Positions 21,829 to 35,800 of a stretch of DNA of 64,000 bases are shown piece after piece. The notes beneath the pieces are model-generated. The model was not told the origin of the DNA and made no database searches. It was given only the letters and a program-made list of their open reading frames with translations. The position numbers were made by a program, and so were the translations under genes. The stretch spans positions 8,412,501 through 8,476,500 of the forward strand of contig CM067536.1 in the NCBI GenBank assembly GCA_034509925.1, written 5' to 3'. Every line of letters begins with the position of its first letter. The first letter of the stretch is position 1. Origin of the DNA: Hirudinaria manillensis. Taxonomy: Eukaryota > Annelida > Clitellata > Hirudinida > Hirudinidae.

Positions 21829-24294
21829 TCAGGGCGTGGCCTTCTTGCTGAGATTTTTGACCTTGTCGACCGAGGTTGTCATGGAGATGCAGTAATCGTT
21901 GTTGTCGGGATTCAATTGGTAGATGAGGAGAAAGTAGGTCAGGAAGAGGCCGACAATCTGGTAGCAGCGATATCATCATCACCATCCTCATCATCATTAT
22001 CATCATCATTCTGATTATAGTCGCATCTTCCATCGCTTTTATCCATGGAAAAGGAGTAGTGCATTGTGTAATACCGAATCATAGTACCCCACCTCCGTTC
22101 CAATTTTAGCCCTATCCCATTCCCCTGGGGAGAGGTGTAGCCTCCCCAACGAAAACATTCCACCCTCTTACCGTCAGAATGGTGTTCCTGTCGATGACGA
22201 AGATGTGAGCGACGGAGAAACCGATGTTATCAGTCGACATCCTCGTCAGGAAGATGCTGAACTGGTTTAGAATGTCCAGCGAGTATCTCGACAGATCCAC
22301 GTCATGGACCTTCTCAAAGACTCTCTGTGCCTGGATTAATTTAATTAATAATAATAATAATAATGATTATAATAATACTCTAAACAAAATAATATAGTAA
22401 TATTGACAAGAATAATGGATAAATGGTTAATGTTTATTAATATTATGTTATTATCATTTTTAAATATTATTAGTCTTAATCAGTATATCAGTATGGTCCA
22501 TCAGATAATCATTTGACACTCACTGCATTATTGACGAGCACGGCCGAGAATGACATGTAACCCAACGTAAAGATGGCGTTCAAAAGCCAAAAGCTCAGGG
22601 TGGCCAGGTATGCCTCGGCGCCCTTGAACTTGCACGAATACCAAAGGAGGGTGTACAGAAGAAGGATCATCTCCCCTAGGTACCCTGCTATGCCGCAGGC
22701 ATTGCAGATGCAGACGAAGTTGTCCGCTTTTCTGACCAGCTTCGTGACGAACTGGTACCTCTGCCTTAGGTGCTCGAAGGTCAGACTTCTTTTCGGGTCA
22801 AGTCCCGTCTCGTCGAGACGAGTCGATGGCCTGCGCTTGCTGGGTGAGGAATAAGGGAGAGAAATCTTCTCGGGGATGTCAAATTTCCAGGTCGGCATGT
22901 CGCATGTTTCTTTGGAGAGTGCCGTACCCCTTCTGATTTTCTGTCTGGACGTTCCAGGTATGCTCATGACCTCTGCCTTTTTGTCCTCGACTGAACTTAT
23001 GAGCGCCATCGATGACTTCAAATCTTCCTTGATGAGTATGAAACTTCGGCGCAGAATCATCGACAGAACCATAACGAAGCTCGTGATGAAGAAGCTGGCC
23101 AACGGTACGTAGAACAGTATCAGGAGGACTACTATCTGAGCCGCTAACTTCCAATTCTTGATTAAAATTAATTTTTAAAAATATATTTGTTGAAAATGAT
23201 TGTAAACAAAACGCTAAGCATTCATAACTCTTTTATATTACAAGTACTGCCGTATTTCAATAAGCTCTCCATCTAAGATAATCTAATTATGTACTACGTC
23301 CATCTACTTATGCACTTGGACATAGTGTATATATGACAAACGATTAAACAATTCGTCCCATTAAAAAAAATTTTTTCTCTGATAAAACGTTTAAAAATAT
23401 CACGTGAAAAGAAATTTTAGCCAATTTGGGAAGAGCTCGTCAAGGAATATTCACCTTATCCTCGGTAATAATCCAGGTATTAATGGGCGCTCCGAGCGGT
23501 CTGTACATCCACTCCATCCTGAAATATCCGAACAGCATGAGTGCCATGTTCACGCCCACCATTCCACCACAAACCCAGCCAGTGGTTCTCCCCAACTTTC
23601 TGAGATAAAACGGATCAACTCCCTTCAATCCAGACAGGCCGATCATGACCGTAGCAAATCTCCCGCTAGCGCATGCCCAATAAAAAGAGGTCACCATGCC
23701 GGCCGACATGGCCAGATGGATTATGACAACCATTTTGAAGAAGAGATCGGGGCCAAATGTATCTTCTGGCGTGAACATTGCCATTGCTCTGAGCACGTTG
23801 GTCCAGTGGAAAATCAAGAGGCAAGTACAGTAGATTCGATGTGCCCTGCTGAGGATCTGTTTGCGGTCAGTTTGCTTCGGGTCTTGAGCAATCATATCGG
23901 CTCCGATTATAGCATTGATCACCTCTATCGATTTGTGATTGTTCTCGCGTCTTTCTTCATCTCTGTGCTTCCAAAATCTCGACTGTTTGAATGTCTTTTT
24001 CATGGTCTGATGGATTCTTTCTCTCTGCTTCCTCTTAATTTCTTCCATTTCTCTAGGGTTTTCAAAGTAGACGCCAGCCGCTTTGAGAATGAAAAAGTAA
24101 TATTTCAGACATTCGAAGATTTCGTCAGGTTCACAAGGCTGGAACTCCTTCGTTTCCCTCAGAATTCGGTTGCTGAACTTAAAGCCAGGATCGTTGTCAG
24201 CGTCAAAGGATTGAACAGAGTCCACGTCCAATGACGATTGACTTGCGGCAATGCTGGATGGAAAAACTCTGTTATGAGGTTTTCCTTTAACCAT
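21829..24294 (-). CDS. Gustatory-receptor-like (GRL) seven-transmembrane protein
   Basis: Four exons join in phase 0: 24294-23455, 23156-22524, 22330-22172 and 21957-21829 (1761 bp, 586 residues). The last exon opens with a hydrophobic helix containing TYFLLIYQ (about 551-558), the TYxxxxxQ motif at the end of TM7 that marks insect gustatory receptors and their animal-wide GRL relatives. Seven hydrophobic segments are visible, at about 152-174, 184-206, 238-258, 284-314, 415-443, 452-480 and 541-559. A long charged N-terminus (1-150) is expected to be cytoplasmic, as in this inverted-topology family. A Ser/Lys/Arg-rich loop of about 100 residues (318-415) separates TM4 and TM5. The product is longer than typical insect receptors (about 400 residues) because of the N-terminus and that loop. 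Ligand and tissue are unknown. The acceptor of exon 2 (CAAG) is a slightly weak site; the others are good. Confidence 0.78.
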
Positions 24295-25080
24295 GACTAA
24301 ACGTTAAATATTGGAATTTATTTTGAAGTTTATTTATTTATTTAGAGCTAAATTATTTTATTTTTCAAGTAAAAATTTTTCTATCACTGACATCGTGCGA
24401 TCCTATTCTGCTTTTAAACCTCCTATTAATGGATTAATGGCGGGTCGTGTTTATCGATTGCACTCTTAATCATAAAATCTTGATTTGCGCACTCGCTAAT
24501 AAAATACGACTTTAAAAGAGCATTTGAATTTCGTTTTCGCTCATTCGACACAGTTTTGGTTCAAGTATAAATCGATTAAAGGACACTCACACCCAACAGA
24601 ACAAATCAGAATTAAGGCGAAACCCGATAGACAAAGAACGGCCATTAACCGACTGGCATCCGCTCGGCTCGTCAATTAAGACAGGTGCATCCCGACCATC
24701 GGATTCCAATGTCACTAGAACAGAGCATTAAAACACTGGCATCGTTGGGTTGCAATTCCTGTGTTCAATTCATGTAGCGCTACAAACCTAACTATGTTGG
24801 CTACATCTGTCGACTATTCCTGGATTGTTTCGTCCCTATGGTTCTAGTGACATTGAAAGCAGCACTGCATTAAAAGAGACAATCTCATGATAATTTGCAT
24901 ACTAAATACTATAAGGGTTTGAGCTATCTTTTGAAAAGTACAGATTGATTGATCACGTTTTATTTTCTTGCAAAGTTCAATTAGTTCGGAGACGGGCACA
25001 GCCATTGCAGAACAGTTATGGATATATATACACATACAGTCCATCGAAGGAATCGAATCAGTAAGAATCCCATCTTGATT
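24295..25080. other. Intergenic, no gene seen
   Basis: About 790 bp between the receptor-like gene's start and the splicing factor's 3' end. It should hold the promoter or 5' UTR of the former. I see no further coding signal or repeat. Confidence 0.6.
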
Positions 25081-26459
25081 TCAATGCCTCTGCTTCTTGT
25101 GATCTTTGCTGGATCTAAAATCATACGTACAAACATCAACGTCTGAATTACACGAGGCCCCGCCCAGACATAAACGCATATCCCAAACTCAGGCACCGCA
25201 CATCAATATGGGTCGACATAACCATACCATTGGACAACTCGAGTCTCTTACTTGTGCTTCTTCTTTTTTGGTCTTTCCTCTTCGTCTTCCTCGTCGGAGG
25301 GAGAGGACTCGGATTTCTTCCTTTTGTGTTCCTTCTTCTTCTTTCTCTTCTTGTCCTTGGCCTTCTCCGGTTCTTCCTCGTCACTGAGGGGCTGCTCTAC
25401 CAAGCTGGTGAAACGTGGGATGATTAGAACCGTATAATAACGCTCGTATAATCATATAGTGAATTGCTTGCTTAACTCAAAAAAACATTGACGCGTTGAC
25501 TGGAAAGTGGCGATCCAATTCAACAAACTTCAACTTTGTGATGTCAAACACTCACTCGTATTTCTTCTGAGCCAACTCCATGGCGGCTTTCTCCTTTGCC
25601 TTCCTGTCCGGATCAAGAGAGGAACCTTCCTTGAAATACTCCGAGATGCCAAAAGCCTTTTTCAAGGCCTCGTTCCTGGCATTGCTTGCCTCTGCCAACT
25701 GGTGGGTTGCCTTGGCGCTGAAAGTTTTGGAGAACGTTGGTTAGGAGTTGTTCATAAAACAGATCAACACATGAACGAATGATGGGTCCATAATAGTGAC
25801 TCATTTTGTTTTAAAAAATTTTCAAAAGCCTCGATGCTATATAGTTCTAACGTGTGGTTTTTGTTAGATTGAACATGAGCGAACAGTGGGTTGGTGGTCA
25901 AGTGTGACTTGTTTTAAGTAGTTTATTTTCAAAAGCCTTGATGCTGTTTAGTTTTAATATGTGGTTTTTTGGGCAATCGAGTCATTTATTCTAAACCGTT
26001 TGTAAACTTACATTGGTCTGCCGTTGTCATCCAGCTCGACGCCTGGCTCGGCAGCTTCGTTTCTCTCTGTCAAGAGTTTTCTGTAGAGTGTTAGTTTGTC
26101 GTTGATTTCTTCTGCAGAATACCTGAGGCAAGTAAAATGACATAATTTGTATAAAAAAAAAGACACAAAATTGCAGGCTTGTGGTGGTGAAGTTAATGAA
26201 AACTGTCAAGTTTCAAAACAAACCCTTGTTCCTCCATCAACTCCTCCATTTCCAGACATTTCACTTCTACTTGACGTTTCTTTTCGTGGAGAAGGATTTC
26301 TGCGTTTGGTTGTTTGAACTGAGAATCCAACTTTTTCAGTTGTTCTTCGGACGTATAGTCAATCCTGTCGGCTTTACGTTTTATGTGACTTAAATTTCTT
26401 TGTACGTAACCATTCGTGCCACTGCCTCTGGCAGTTTGGAGACCGATTCCGTTATACAT
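25081..26459 (-). CDS. cwf21-domain spliceosome protein (SRRM2/Cwc21 family), short form
   Basis: Five exons: 26459-26224, 26122-26012, 25717-25556, 25404-25252 and 25114-25081 (696 bp, 231 residues). All introns are phase 2. The N-terminus begins [20 protein letters not shown], the near-invariant start of SRRM2/SRm300 and yeast Cwc21, which docks on Prp8/Snu114 in the catalytic spliceosome. The helical cwf21 domain follows (about 45-110, with [21 protein letters not shown]). [13 protein letters not shown] and AFGIS...GSSLDP motifs (about 118-150) are also family signatures. The tail is Lys/Glu/Ser-rich but lacks the long RS repeats of vertebrate SRRM2. Exon 4 can end at an in-frame TAA (25250-25248) right after KKKKHK, or splice at the same spot (GTAAGA) to a short last exon adding [10 protein letters not shown]. 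The second reading fits the phase 2 pattern and I prefer it. Confidence 0.86.
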
Positions 26460-26808
26460 ATCGATAAGCTGTGGAACTTCGCAAATACGTTAAAGAAAAA
26501 CGTAAACAAAGTTCGATGGATTCGTCTTTTAAAAACATCAATTGCAATCATATAAAAGTGTTAAATTTATCTTTTTAAAATATAGTTAATTGTTGCAATA
26601 AATTTATATCAATAATAAAAATATCACTTAAATCAAATAACTGCACTTTAAAACAATCAAGAAATAGGCAATTTATTGTATTAGTGAATTTTGAAGTTTA
26701 AGCTAATAAATATTTTTAAAATATTATCCGAGTAACATAACGCTATCGAAAGTTGAAAATATGTCATAACCGTCAAATTTGTCGTTCGAGGTTTGAAGCG
26801 ATGCAAAT
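26460..26808. promoter_or_regulatory. Shared 349-bp divergent promoter region
   Basis: The start codons of the minus-strand splicing factor and the plus-strand dynein gene are 349 bp apart, head to head. The interval is AT-rich, with no TATA box in a convincing place and no clear RFX X-box by eye. An out-of-frame ATG at 26801 precedes the dynein start. Inferred from position only; an undetected further 5' exon of the dynein would change this. Confidence 0.4.
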
Positions 26809-29800
26809 ATGGATGACCTTATGTCTGGCGAATCTGTTGGATTTGCATGGCTCCGCAATACGCTCAGAAATATTTTTGGACTTCATGACAAAATAATAAG
26901 TAATTTTTTCAATGCAAATTCGAATTTTCTGTTGAATTTCCTAAGTGGAAAGTACATCAGTCCTATGGGAGTGTCAAATATAGGCATATACCTTGAAAAA
27001 CGGGGAAATCCGTACCTTCCAATAAATCAACTAAATGCTTTGGCTCAAGTAGGTTTTTGTCAATTCGTCATTAAAGATAAATGCAAGATAAAAGCTCATG
27101 AAATCATGAACTAGTGTAATTAACTGAATTAACGTGATACGTTATCAAGATGGACTATTACAAGATCATCCTTCACGATCAAATTATGGACGTGGAAGAA
27201 TCGGGCTTAGACAACGGAATTCTTTTCATTTTCCGTCTGTTAGAATCCTCGGAAACGTTCCAGCGGGATGATATGAGTCCTGAACTGATGCAGCCAACCC
27301 AAGAAGAGGTCCTCTACTTCGGCTCAAAGTTTAACATTCTTCTAGTCGGAAAAGAAACCATAAAGCATCTCAATGCGCTGTTTAACATGGTAATAAAATT
27401 TCTCTTCAATTTCTTCTTATGCTCCAAATAAATGTGAATGACCCGCAAATAGAATGATATATATAACTAGAATTATTCTTTATTAATGAATTGATATCTT
27501 GTCTTCTATTTTATTAGCTTTTATGTTTGCTAATAGCAATAATATAGTTGATATATGAAGAAAATATTTATTTTGACATTTCTCCTCAGATCTTCATGCC
27601 ATTGGTAGCGTTTTTCGATCACTCTTCTGACATTCAGGAAAGTTCTGTTAGTCAGGTTCTCAGTCGAACTTCGTCAGGAGCCAGGTAACAAAATGTTATC
27701 ATAACGACATTAATTATGAATTATAATTATTAACACTAATTATGAATTAATTATAATAAGTGACTAATATTCATGATTTGTCAGGGAATCTCAGCAAATC
27801 GATCACGATTTATCTCAAGTGTTAAAGAGGGATGCCGTCACCGACAATTTTTTCAAATTTCAAGCGACCTTGAAAACCACTATCCAGAAGTTGGAAGGGG
27901 TGGCTTGCCTTATCATACCAAGGGAGATAATGGCCCTCAACAAGTCCGATCCTAACATCACTGATAGAGATCTTCTGAAGCTGATTGAAAGCACTTGCAA
28001 GATGTGGTTGTCTCAGGTTTTCTGACCTTTCAGTTAATGGAAGGGGAGTATACTATCAACTGAGATAAAAAATAACATTAATGACTATGTTGCCGTCATT
28101 GGTATAGCGCATAACTTGAATTATTGTCAACCTCCTACCATAACATTCATCGTAAAATGTGACATTTAGATTAAATATCTGCCATTTGTCGCCCAGCTTC
28201 AAGACTCGTTGAATGCTCTCGACGACAAATTTTTCGTCGGCACGAGTCCTCTGGACGAGCTGGAATACTGGAGAGATAGGTACACGAACCTCGACCTGCT
28301 TTCCAAGCAGGTAAAGAACCCTGTCGTCTCTTTCACTATCGACATCCAAAACAAAATCAACGGATTGATGACGCCGACCTTGGAAAGAATGGAAGGTCTG
28401 CTCATAGAAGCAAAAGAAAACAACAGGTTTTTGTCCACCTGTGAGAGACACTTTAAGAACATCGAACTTGGCTCCAACTATCAGGTAAATGGAGGTGTTA
28501 TGTTAAAGAGTGCTTTATTTTTATTTTATTTATTTTAAATATGCGTTCGTAGTAATATTGGCATATCACTGATGGTCAGTGATGGTCAGATACAATCTAG
28601 AATAATTTAACTTTCATCAAGTACCAGGAAAAAGAAAATTACTGACGTCAACCATTCGTACCTACCATTACCCAAAATTTTAACCATAACTCACACCCAT
28701 GGCCTAACCCTATCCCTGACCCCAATCCGTGAAAAACCAGCTACTATAGACGACTATGGATTACGTTTAGCGAGCAACACAGGTCTAACGTTTATTTTCA
28801 GGTGGTCATTGAAACTATTGTTCCCTTGATGAAATCTCTGCGTCTGATCTGGATGATATCGAGACATTACAACGACGACGAGAAAATGGTTTCTCTCATG
28901 GAGAAAATTGCCAAGGTATTGATCGACAGGATTAGGAAAGTTAACAACTTTAACAAACTTTTCGAAAGCGGATCGGAACTTGCCACGAGCAGAACTGCCA
29001 ACGCCGGGACTCTACTGAAACTGTGGAAGCAGGCGTATCTCGATACCAGACAGTTCATCGAGATATCGGGCAGAGGGACGAGATGGGAGTTCGATAGGAA
29101 GAGACTATTCCAAGTGTCGGACTACATGGCAAACGTCAGTAACGACATCAACGCGGCAGTCCACGTCATGGAAGAGTTCAACCAGCTGTACGAGCTCAAC
29201 ATCTTCACGGTGACAATGAAGCCGAGCAGAGTCGCGGAGATGAAAAACAACATGACCAATCTTTCTTCTAACTTCCAAAACTGCAAATTCGATCCTTATG
29301 ACCCGGTCAACGAAAGGGCCTGGCTGCTAAAGATGGAGGCCTTCTACAAGGAAGTGTTTGACATCGAGGTTGTTTCGCAACTGTACATTCAAGAAGCTTT
29401 CAGGAACATCAGATCACCGATAATGGGCATTCAGCTGTTCAAGAGCCTCAGGAAAGTATTGGTCCGATCGTCACTTACCAAAACCCTGAATGATAAACTT
29501 AAAGACATCAGCAACAGTTTTATCAACCAAGTTAATAAAACACGCCAGGACTTTGAAGAAAATCAGAACAACCCTCCTCTATTCAGATTTCAACCTCCCG
29601 TTGCTGGCGCAATCAATTGGCAAAGATTTCTCTTTATTCGTCTCAAGAACACGCTGCTCTCACTTCTAAGCGGAGCAGAATTTCTCAATGCTGACGAGAT
29701 CGAGAAGCTAAAGGACAGATACTTGAACGTGTGTAGAGAAATGAAAGCTTATTCCATAATCAAGTTTCAGGAATGGTACGACAAGGTAGCAGGAGAAGTG

Positions 29801-32800
29801 GACAATTTGCTCAAGCAATGTATTCTTGCTCTGCCAACGCTTAAATCGTCAGAAACGAAGACAAACCAGTTTAATTTCCGAATGTTAAGCCAAGAAGAGA
29901 GAACGGGCAAGGAGTCTTTGAGAATATCCCTGAGGAGCCCAAAGAGTTCCGGCAAAAGTACCACTCCGAAATATAGAGACGAACCTTCGAACAGCATAGT
30001 TTCAATGTCGAAACGTAAGATCAACAAAAGTATACTGAAAAGTGAGACCAAAAGTAACAACAACAGCAAAAATAACAACAACCAAGAATTTAAAAATGTC
30101 GTGACATCATCGCAACACTCCGGCGCGAGCAGGTTCGGCAAAAAACTAACATCCGAGACTAGGCGGCCCTTTCATCTGCCGAAATTGGAAAAACCCAACC
30201 AGACGAAAATGAAACAGTCCAATAAGAACACCAACGCACAGAAGGTTCTTCCACTAATGAAGTTGAGTGACGGAATAGGTACTCTGACCAATTCGGGAAT
30301 AACAGATATCGATTATCTCAAGCAAACAGCCATCGAGGTGAATTTCAGTGCCTACATCCTGGAAGCCATTCTTGAGGCAAAATATCTCGAAGCACTCGGT
30401 TTCAGAATTCCGGAAAGCATCAAAAGCGCCTCCATCTTGGAGCAGAGCTTTCACGAGAATATACACCTACTGAAGAATTTTATATGCATCTTCAAAGCCG
30501 AGATGAGCAACTTGACAGAAGTAGATTTCATGGTCTTGGAAGAGCATCTCAAGGAGCTACTGAGAGTCATTCTGGCCGGAACTAAACGCATCAACTGGAG
30601 GTCGGCCGGAGTCGGCGATTTCGTCGAGCGTTGTCACAACCAGCTGGAGAGTTTCAGCTCCATCGTGGATCAGTACAAGAAGAACATCAACAGAATTGAA
30701 AAGAGACTCTATCTGATCGAGAATGCCAACTACTTCTCCGACAAAGTGAACTTCAAAGTCGGTGTGGTTTTCGACTGCAAGGAATATTTCGGTCTGGTCG
30801 CTGTAGACAGGGAAGAAGTGACGGAGAAGCTGATACAAGATTACGACGATATCACTAGCATGATACAGCACATAGAGTTTGTCATCTGGAAGAGTAGTTC
30901 TTGGAAATGCTCGAAGATGAAGGCTTTCTACGCCTATTACGAAAACAGAATCTACCATGCCCTTACCAACATGGTCAAGTCAAATCTAAAGACTTTTGCT
31001 TGTCTTCTGTCCGGAAAAAAGACTTTGTTCCAGATTTATGCTGTTCTGTACCATCCCTACCTGGAACTTAACCCCAGTCCGACTAATGTAAGATATTTTT
31101 TGAAAATCGTTCATCAGTAAGCATCATTTAATTATTTCATTTTTTAATCATTTTCAGATCTTAAAATACATCAATCAGTGTGCCGCAGAATGCATCTATA
31201 CGACGAAATTTTTTCCACGCTGGTTAAACGCGTCTGCCATTCCATTGACCGATAAGAGAGAAAGTGGCTCCTACAACTATTCGTTTCTCAACGACATTGC
31301 TCTCAATCCCGACATAATTGTCTTGGCGAAAAAAATCCAGGAGATAGGCGAGAATGTGCTCAGTAAGGCCATAGAGACGCTTATGCCATGGAAGCGATTT
31401 GAAGTCGTTTGGCTGAGCGACAAAGAACTTGTGGTCCAAGAGTGGGTCGAAAAGACGTCACCAAAAGCAGCCGATTTCGATGAGGTTCTGTTCAAGTTGA
31501 AGGAACAAATTGCAGAGGCGAGAAAAATTTACTTGTAACAACATCATCCGTTATTAATTCTAATTTAGAACTTATTTTAAATAAATATTATATATTTAAT
31601 TATCTAACAAATAACCTGTAAAGTAATTTAATTTTAATTTGGCATGATTCTAAAACAACAAAAAAAGCTTGCAAATGACTTTTGGCAAAATATTTCCAGA
31701 TCGACTCCGAAAAGACAGTGTGCGACATAGGCTTCCTACAGCTGAACCTTGCAAACCTCATGTTGGCCGTCAAAGACCACTATTTCCACCTATTTGACCT
31801 TTACACGACTGACCTTCACATGGAAGCCAGGGGAGCCCTAGTGGCCTTCAAGATCGACTGTGAGAAAAAGTTGGACGAAATGACATTCAGGCCGAATACA
31901 ATCCAAGACTTGAAGAATGTTTTGTCGCTCATCAACGACATCAGCAGCAGCGAAGTCGACAGAGAGCTGGTTATCAGAGACTTTGCCGAGAAATACGACG
32001 TCCTTGACATTTACGGGGTCAACGTCACTGACGAGGAAAAGGTAATCCTAGAAAGTACCGGAGGGTTTTCCTTCCTGCTTACGGATAAGGCCCGATATCA
32101 CAGTGCCAAGTTGAAGGTCATCAAGAAAAAGTTTGCAGAGACTGCCCTCAAGGAGTCGAACGAGTTTCAGAAGACGTTGGCCGACGTCGTTGCCAGGTTC
32201 AACGAATCTGGACCTGGCACGGTAGTCGACTTGGAAATAGGGCTGTCACAAATGAGGGAGTTCAGTTCTGAGCTGTACAGATTGGAGCAGAAAAGACAGG
32301 ACATCGGCAATTCTCAAAAGCTCTTCGATCTACCGATTCCAGTTTATACGGATTTCTTTACTGTTCAAAAGCTCATGATAGATTACGAATTGATTTACAA
32401 GATCTTCAAGAGTTACGTAGATTCGAGGGGTGAATGGGATACAATCAAATGGAGTGACTTGAACGTCCAGAATCTCCAGGAAAGCATCGATGAACTGATT
32501 AGCCAGGCCGTGAAATTGCCGAAACTTGTCAAAGAACTACCGCTGTACAAACTCCTGAGCAATACCTTGAAGTCTTTCAAGAACAACTTGCCGATATTCG
32601 TTGAGCTCAAAAATGAAGCCCTGAGAGAAAGACATTGGAAGGTCCTGATGGATAAAATTGACTTCGAATCGAACATAAGCGGATTTTCCCTAAAAACTCT
32701 TTTCGCCATGAACCTCTCGGAGAAATACGACATGGTCTGTGAGATAATAGCCGATGCTATCAAGGAAGCCAATATCGAGAAGGCTCTCAAAGAGATAGAG

Positions 32801-35800
32801 CAGACGTGGAACAACTTGAAATTCACCATTCTTAAGTATCAGAAAAGAACCGTCGACAAGGGTTTTATGATCGGCTCGGTTGAGGAAATCAATCAGACGC
32901 TTGACGACCAGATCATGCAGCTCCAAGGAATGAGCGCCTCCAGAAATGTCGGTCCTTTCCTCAATGCTGTGGGGAGCTGGGAAAAGCAGCTATCATTGGT
33001 TAGCGAGGTCATTTCTGCCTGGGTAATTGCCCAGAGAAAATGGCTTTATCTCGACAGTATATTTCTTTCAAGCGATATACGAATTCAGTTGCCCGAAGAG
33101 GCCAGACTCTTTGACAAACTGGACAAAAGCTATATGAACATAATGAGGGAAACAGTTATGTCTCCGATCGTCAAGAACTGCTGCCTCGCTCCCTACAGAC
33201 TCCAGCAGCTGGAAGAACTAATAATCGGACTGGACAAGTGTCAGAAATCGTTAAATGATTATCTGGACTCGAAGAGGAACTGCTTTCCCAGATTTTTCTT
33301 TATCTCAGACGACGAATTGCTGAGCATCATCGGAAGCACCGATCCTCTGAGCATCCAAGAGCACATCATCAAAATGTTCGATAACGTCTCATCCCTGAAT
33401 TTCAGGCCTGCTCATGGTGGAGTTGTCGAGGTAGTGGGTATGATCTCGGCCGAAGGAGAAGAGATGCTTCTCAGAGGCAAAGTCAGCGCCGATGGTAAGG
33501 TAGAAATATGGATGAGCAGCGTCGTCCAGGCAATGAAAGAAGCCAATAGAGTGATAACGAAAGAGGCGATTTTTTACTATTGCGCTGCTGGTAAAAGCAG
33601 GATAGAGTGGATGTCCAGTTACCAGGGCATGGTCTGCCTCGCTGGAAATCAGGTTTGGTGGACCTGGGAGGTGGAAGATGTATTTATGAAGGCCGAAATG
33701 GGAGACAAGCAGGCGATGAAGAATTACTCAAAGAAGTTGATCCAGCAAATCGACGACATCGTAGTACTGATCAGGTCGCCTTTGAGTCGCAACGACAGGA
33801 AAAAGTTCAACACCGTCCTAATCATAGATGTTCACTCGAGAGACATTATAGATGGATTTGTCAGGGACAGTATCTTGGATGCCAATAACTTCAGGTGGGA
33901 AAGTCAACTGAGATTTTACTGGGAACAGAATTCAGATCTGCTAGTCGTATTCCAATGCAATGGCAGATTCTTTTACGGATACGAATATATGGGCTTGAAT
34001 GGTAGATTGGTAGTTACCCCACTGACCGATAGGATCTATCTTACCTTGACTCAAGCATTGTCGATGAGGCTTGGTGGCTCACCCGAGGGTCCTGCTGGGA
34101 CTGGTAAAACAGAGACCGTGAAAGACCTCGCAAAGGCCCTGGGCCTACTATGCGTTGTGACCAACTGCGGGGAAGGTTTAGACTACAAAGCTGTGGGTAA
34201 AATATTTTCGGGATTGTGCCAAAGTGGTTCATGGGGATGTTTTGACGAATTCAACAGGATCGACATCTCTGTACTTTCAGTCATCACTTCTCAGCTACAA
34301 GTGATCAGGTACGCCTTACTGCTGAACGTTACCTCATTCGCTTTTGAAGGAGAGGTCATTGCCTTGGATGAAAGAGTGGGCATTTTCATAACCATGAATC
34401 CAGGATATTCTGGCAGGACGGAACTGCCAGACTCCATCAAAGCCCTATTCAGACCCGTTGTCTGCATCGTTCCAGACCTCCAGATGATCTGCGAAGTGAT
34501 GCTCTTCTCGGAAGGTTTTCTCATGGCGAAAAACTTAGCCAAAAAGATGGTCGTACTATACAAACTGTCCAGCGAACAACTCTCTCGCCAGTTTCACTAC
34601 GATTTTCAACTGAGAGCCATCAAGTCAGTACTCGTGATGGCAGGAGAACTGAAAAGGACTTCCAATTTCGAGGAAGACGTGGTTCTGATGCGTGCACTGA
34701 GAGATATGAATCTGCCGAAATTTGTTTTCGAAGATGTACCTCTTTTTCTGGGTCTAATTGCAGATCTATTCCCCGGTATGACTTGCCCTAGAGTTCAGTA
34801 TCCAAATTTTGTGGAGGCAGTTGAACAGTCCCTTGCCGAGAACAAGTTCACAATCCTACCCCATCAAGTCGATAAAGTAATCCAATTATACGAGACCATG
34901 ATGACCAGACATTCCACGATGGTCGTGGGACCAACTTGCGGTGGAAAATCGCTTGTCATTAGTACCCTGTCTCAGGCTCAGACAAAGTTAGGTATGCCGA
35001 CGAAACTCTACACTCTCAATCCGAAAGAAAGAAGCGTAATAGAACTTTACGGAATCTTGGACCCTACGACGAGAGACTGGACTGACGGCTTATTGTCTAA
35101 CATATTCAGAGAGATCAACAAGCCGACGGACAAAGTAGAAAGGAGATACATCGTCTTTGATGGGGACGTCGACGCTTTATGGATCGAAAACATGAATTCC
35201 GTCATGGATGATAACAAACTTTTGACTCTGGCAAACGGAGAGCGTATCAGGATGCAAAAGCACTGCTCCCTACTGTTCGAAGTGTCGGATTTGCAGTATG
35301 CCAACCCATCCACAGTTTCTCGTTGTGGCATGGTGTACGTCGACCCGAAAAATCTCCGGTATACCCCCTATTGGACCAGATGGCTCAAGAATCGGCACGA
35401 TTTGAGGCAGAACGTCAAAGAGTTTGAATTTCTCGAAAGTCTTTACAACGCTTACGTTCCGCCTGCTATCAGCTACATATTCGAAGGTAAGATTGGCGAA
35501 GCGACCAAAGAGCCTCTGAAAACCATCATTCCACTGACAGATTTAAGTATGGTCAAGCAGCTGACTCGCATTCTCGATGCACTCTTAGAGGACGAATTAC
35601 TGGAACACCCCGAAGATACCGAATCCATATTTATCCAGGCCGTCTGCTGGTCTTTGGGTGCAGGTTTGGTCGAGAATGATAAGATAAAGTTCGACGCCTT
35701 CTTAAGAAAAGTCACGAGTTTACTAACTTCAATAGAGGCGGAACCCAGTGTGGGTGAAATTTCAGGAGGAGAAACCACGATATTTGATTACACGTGGAAC

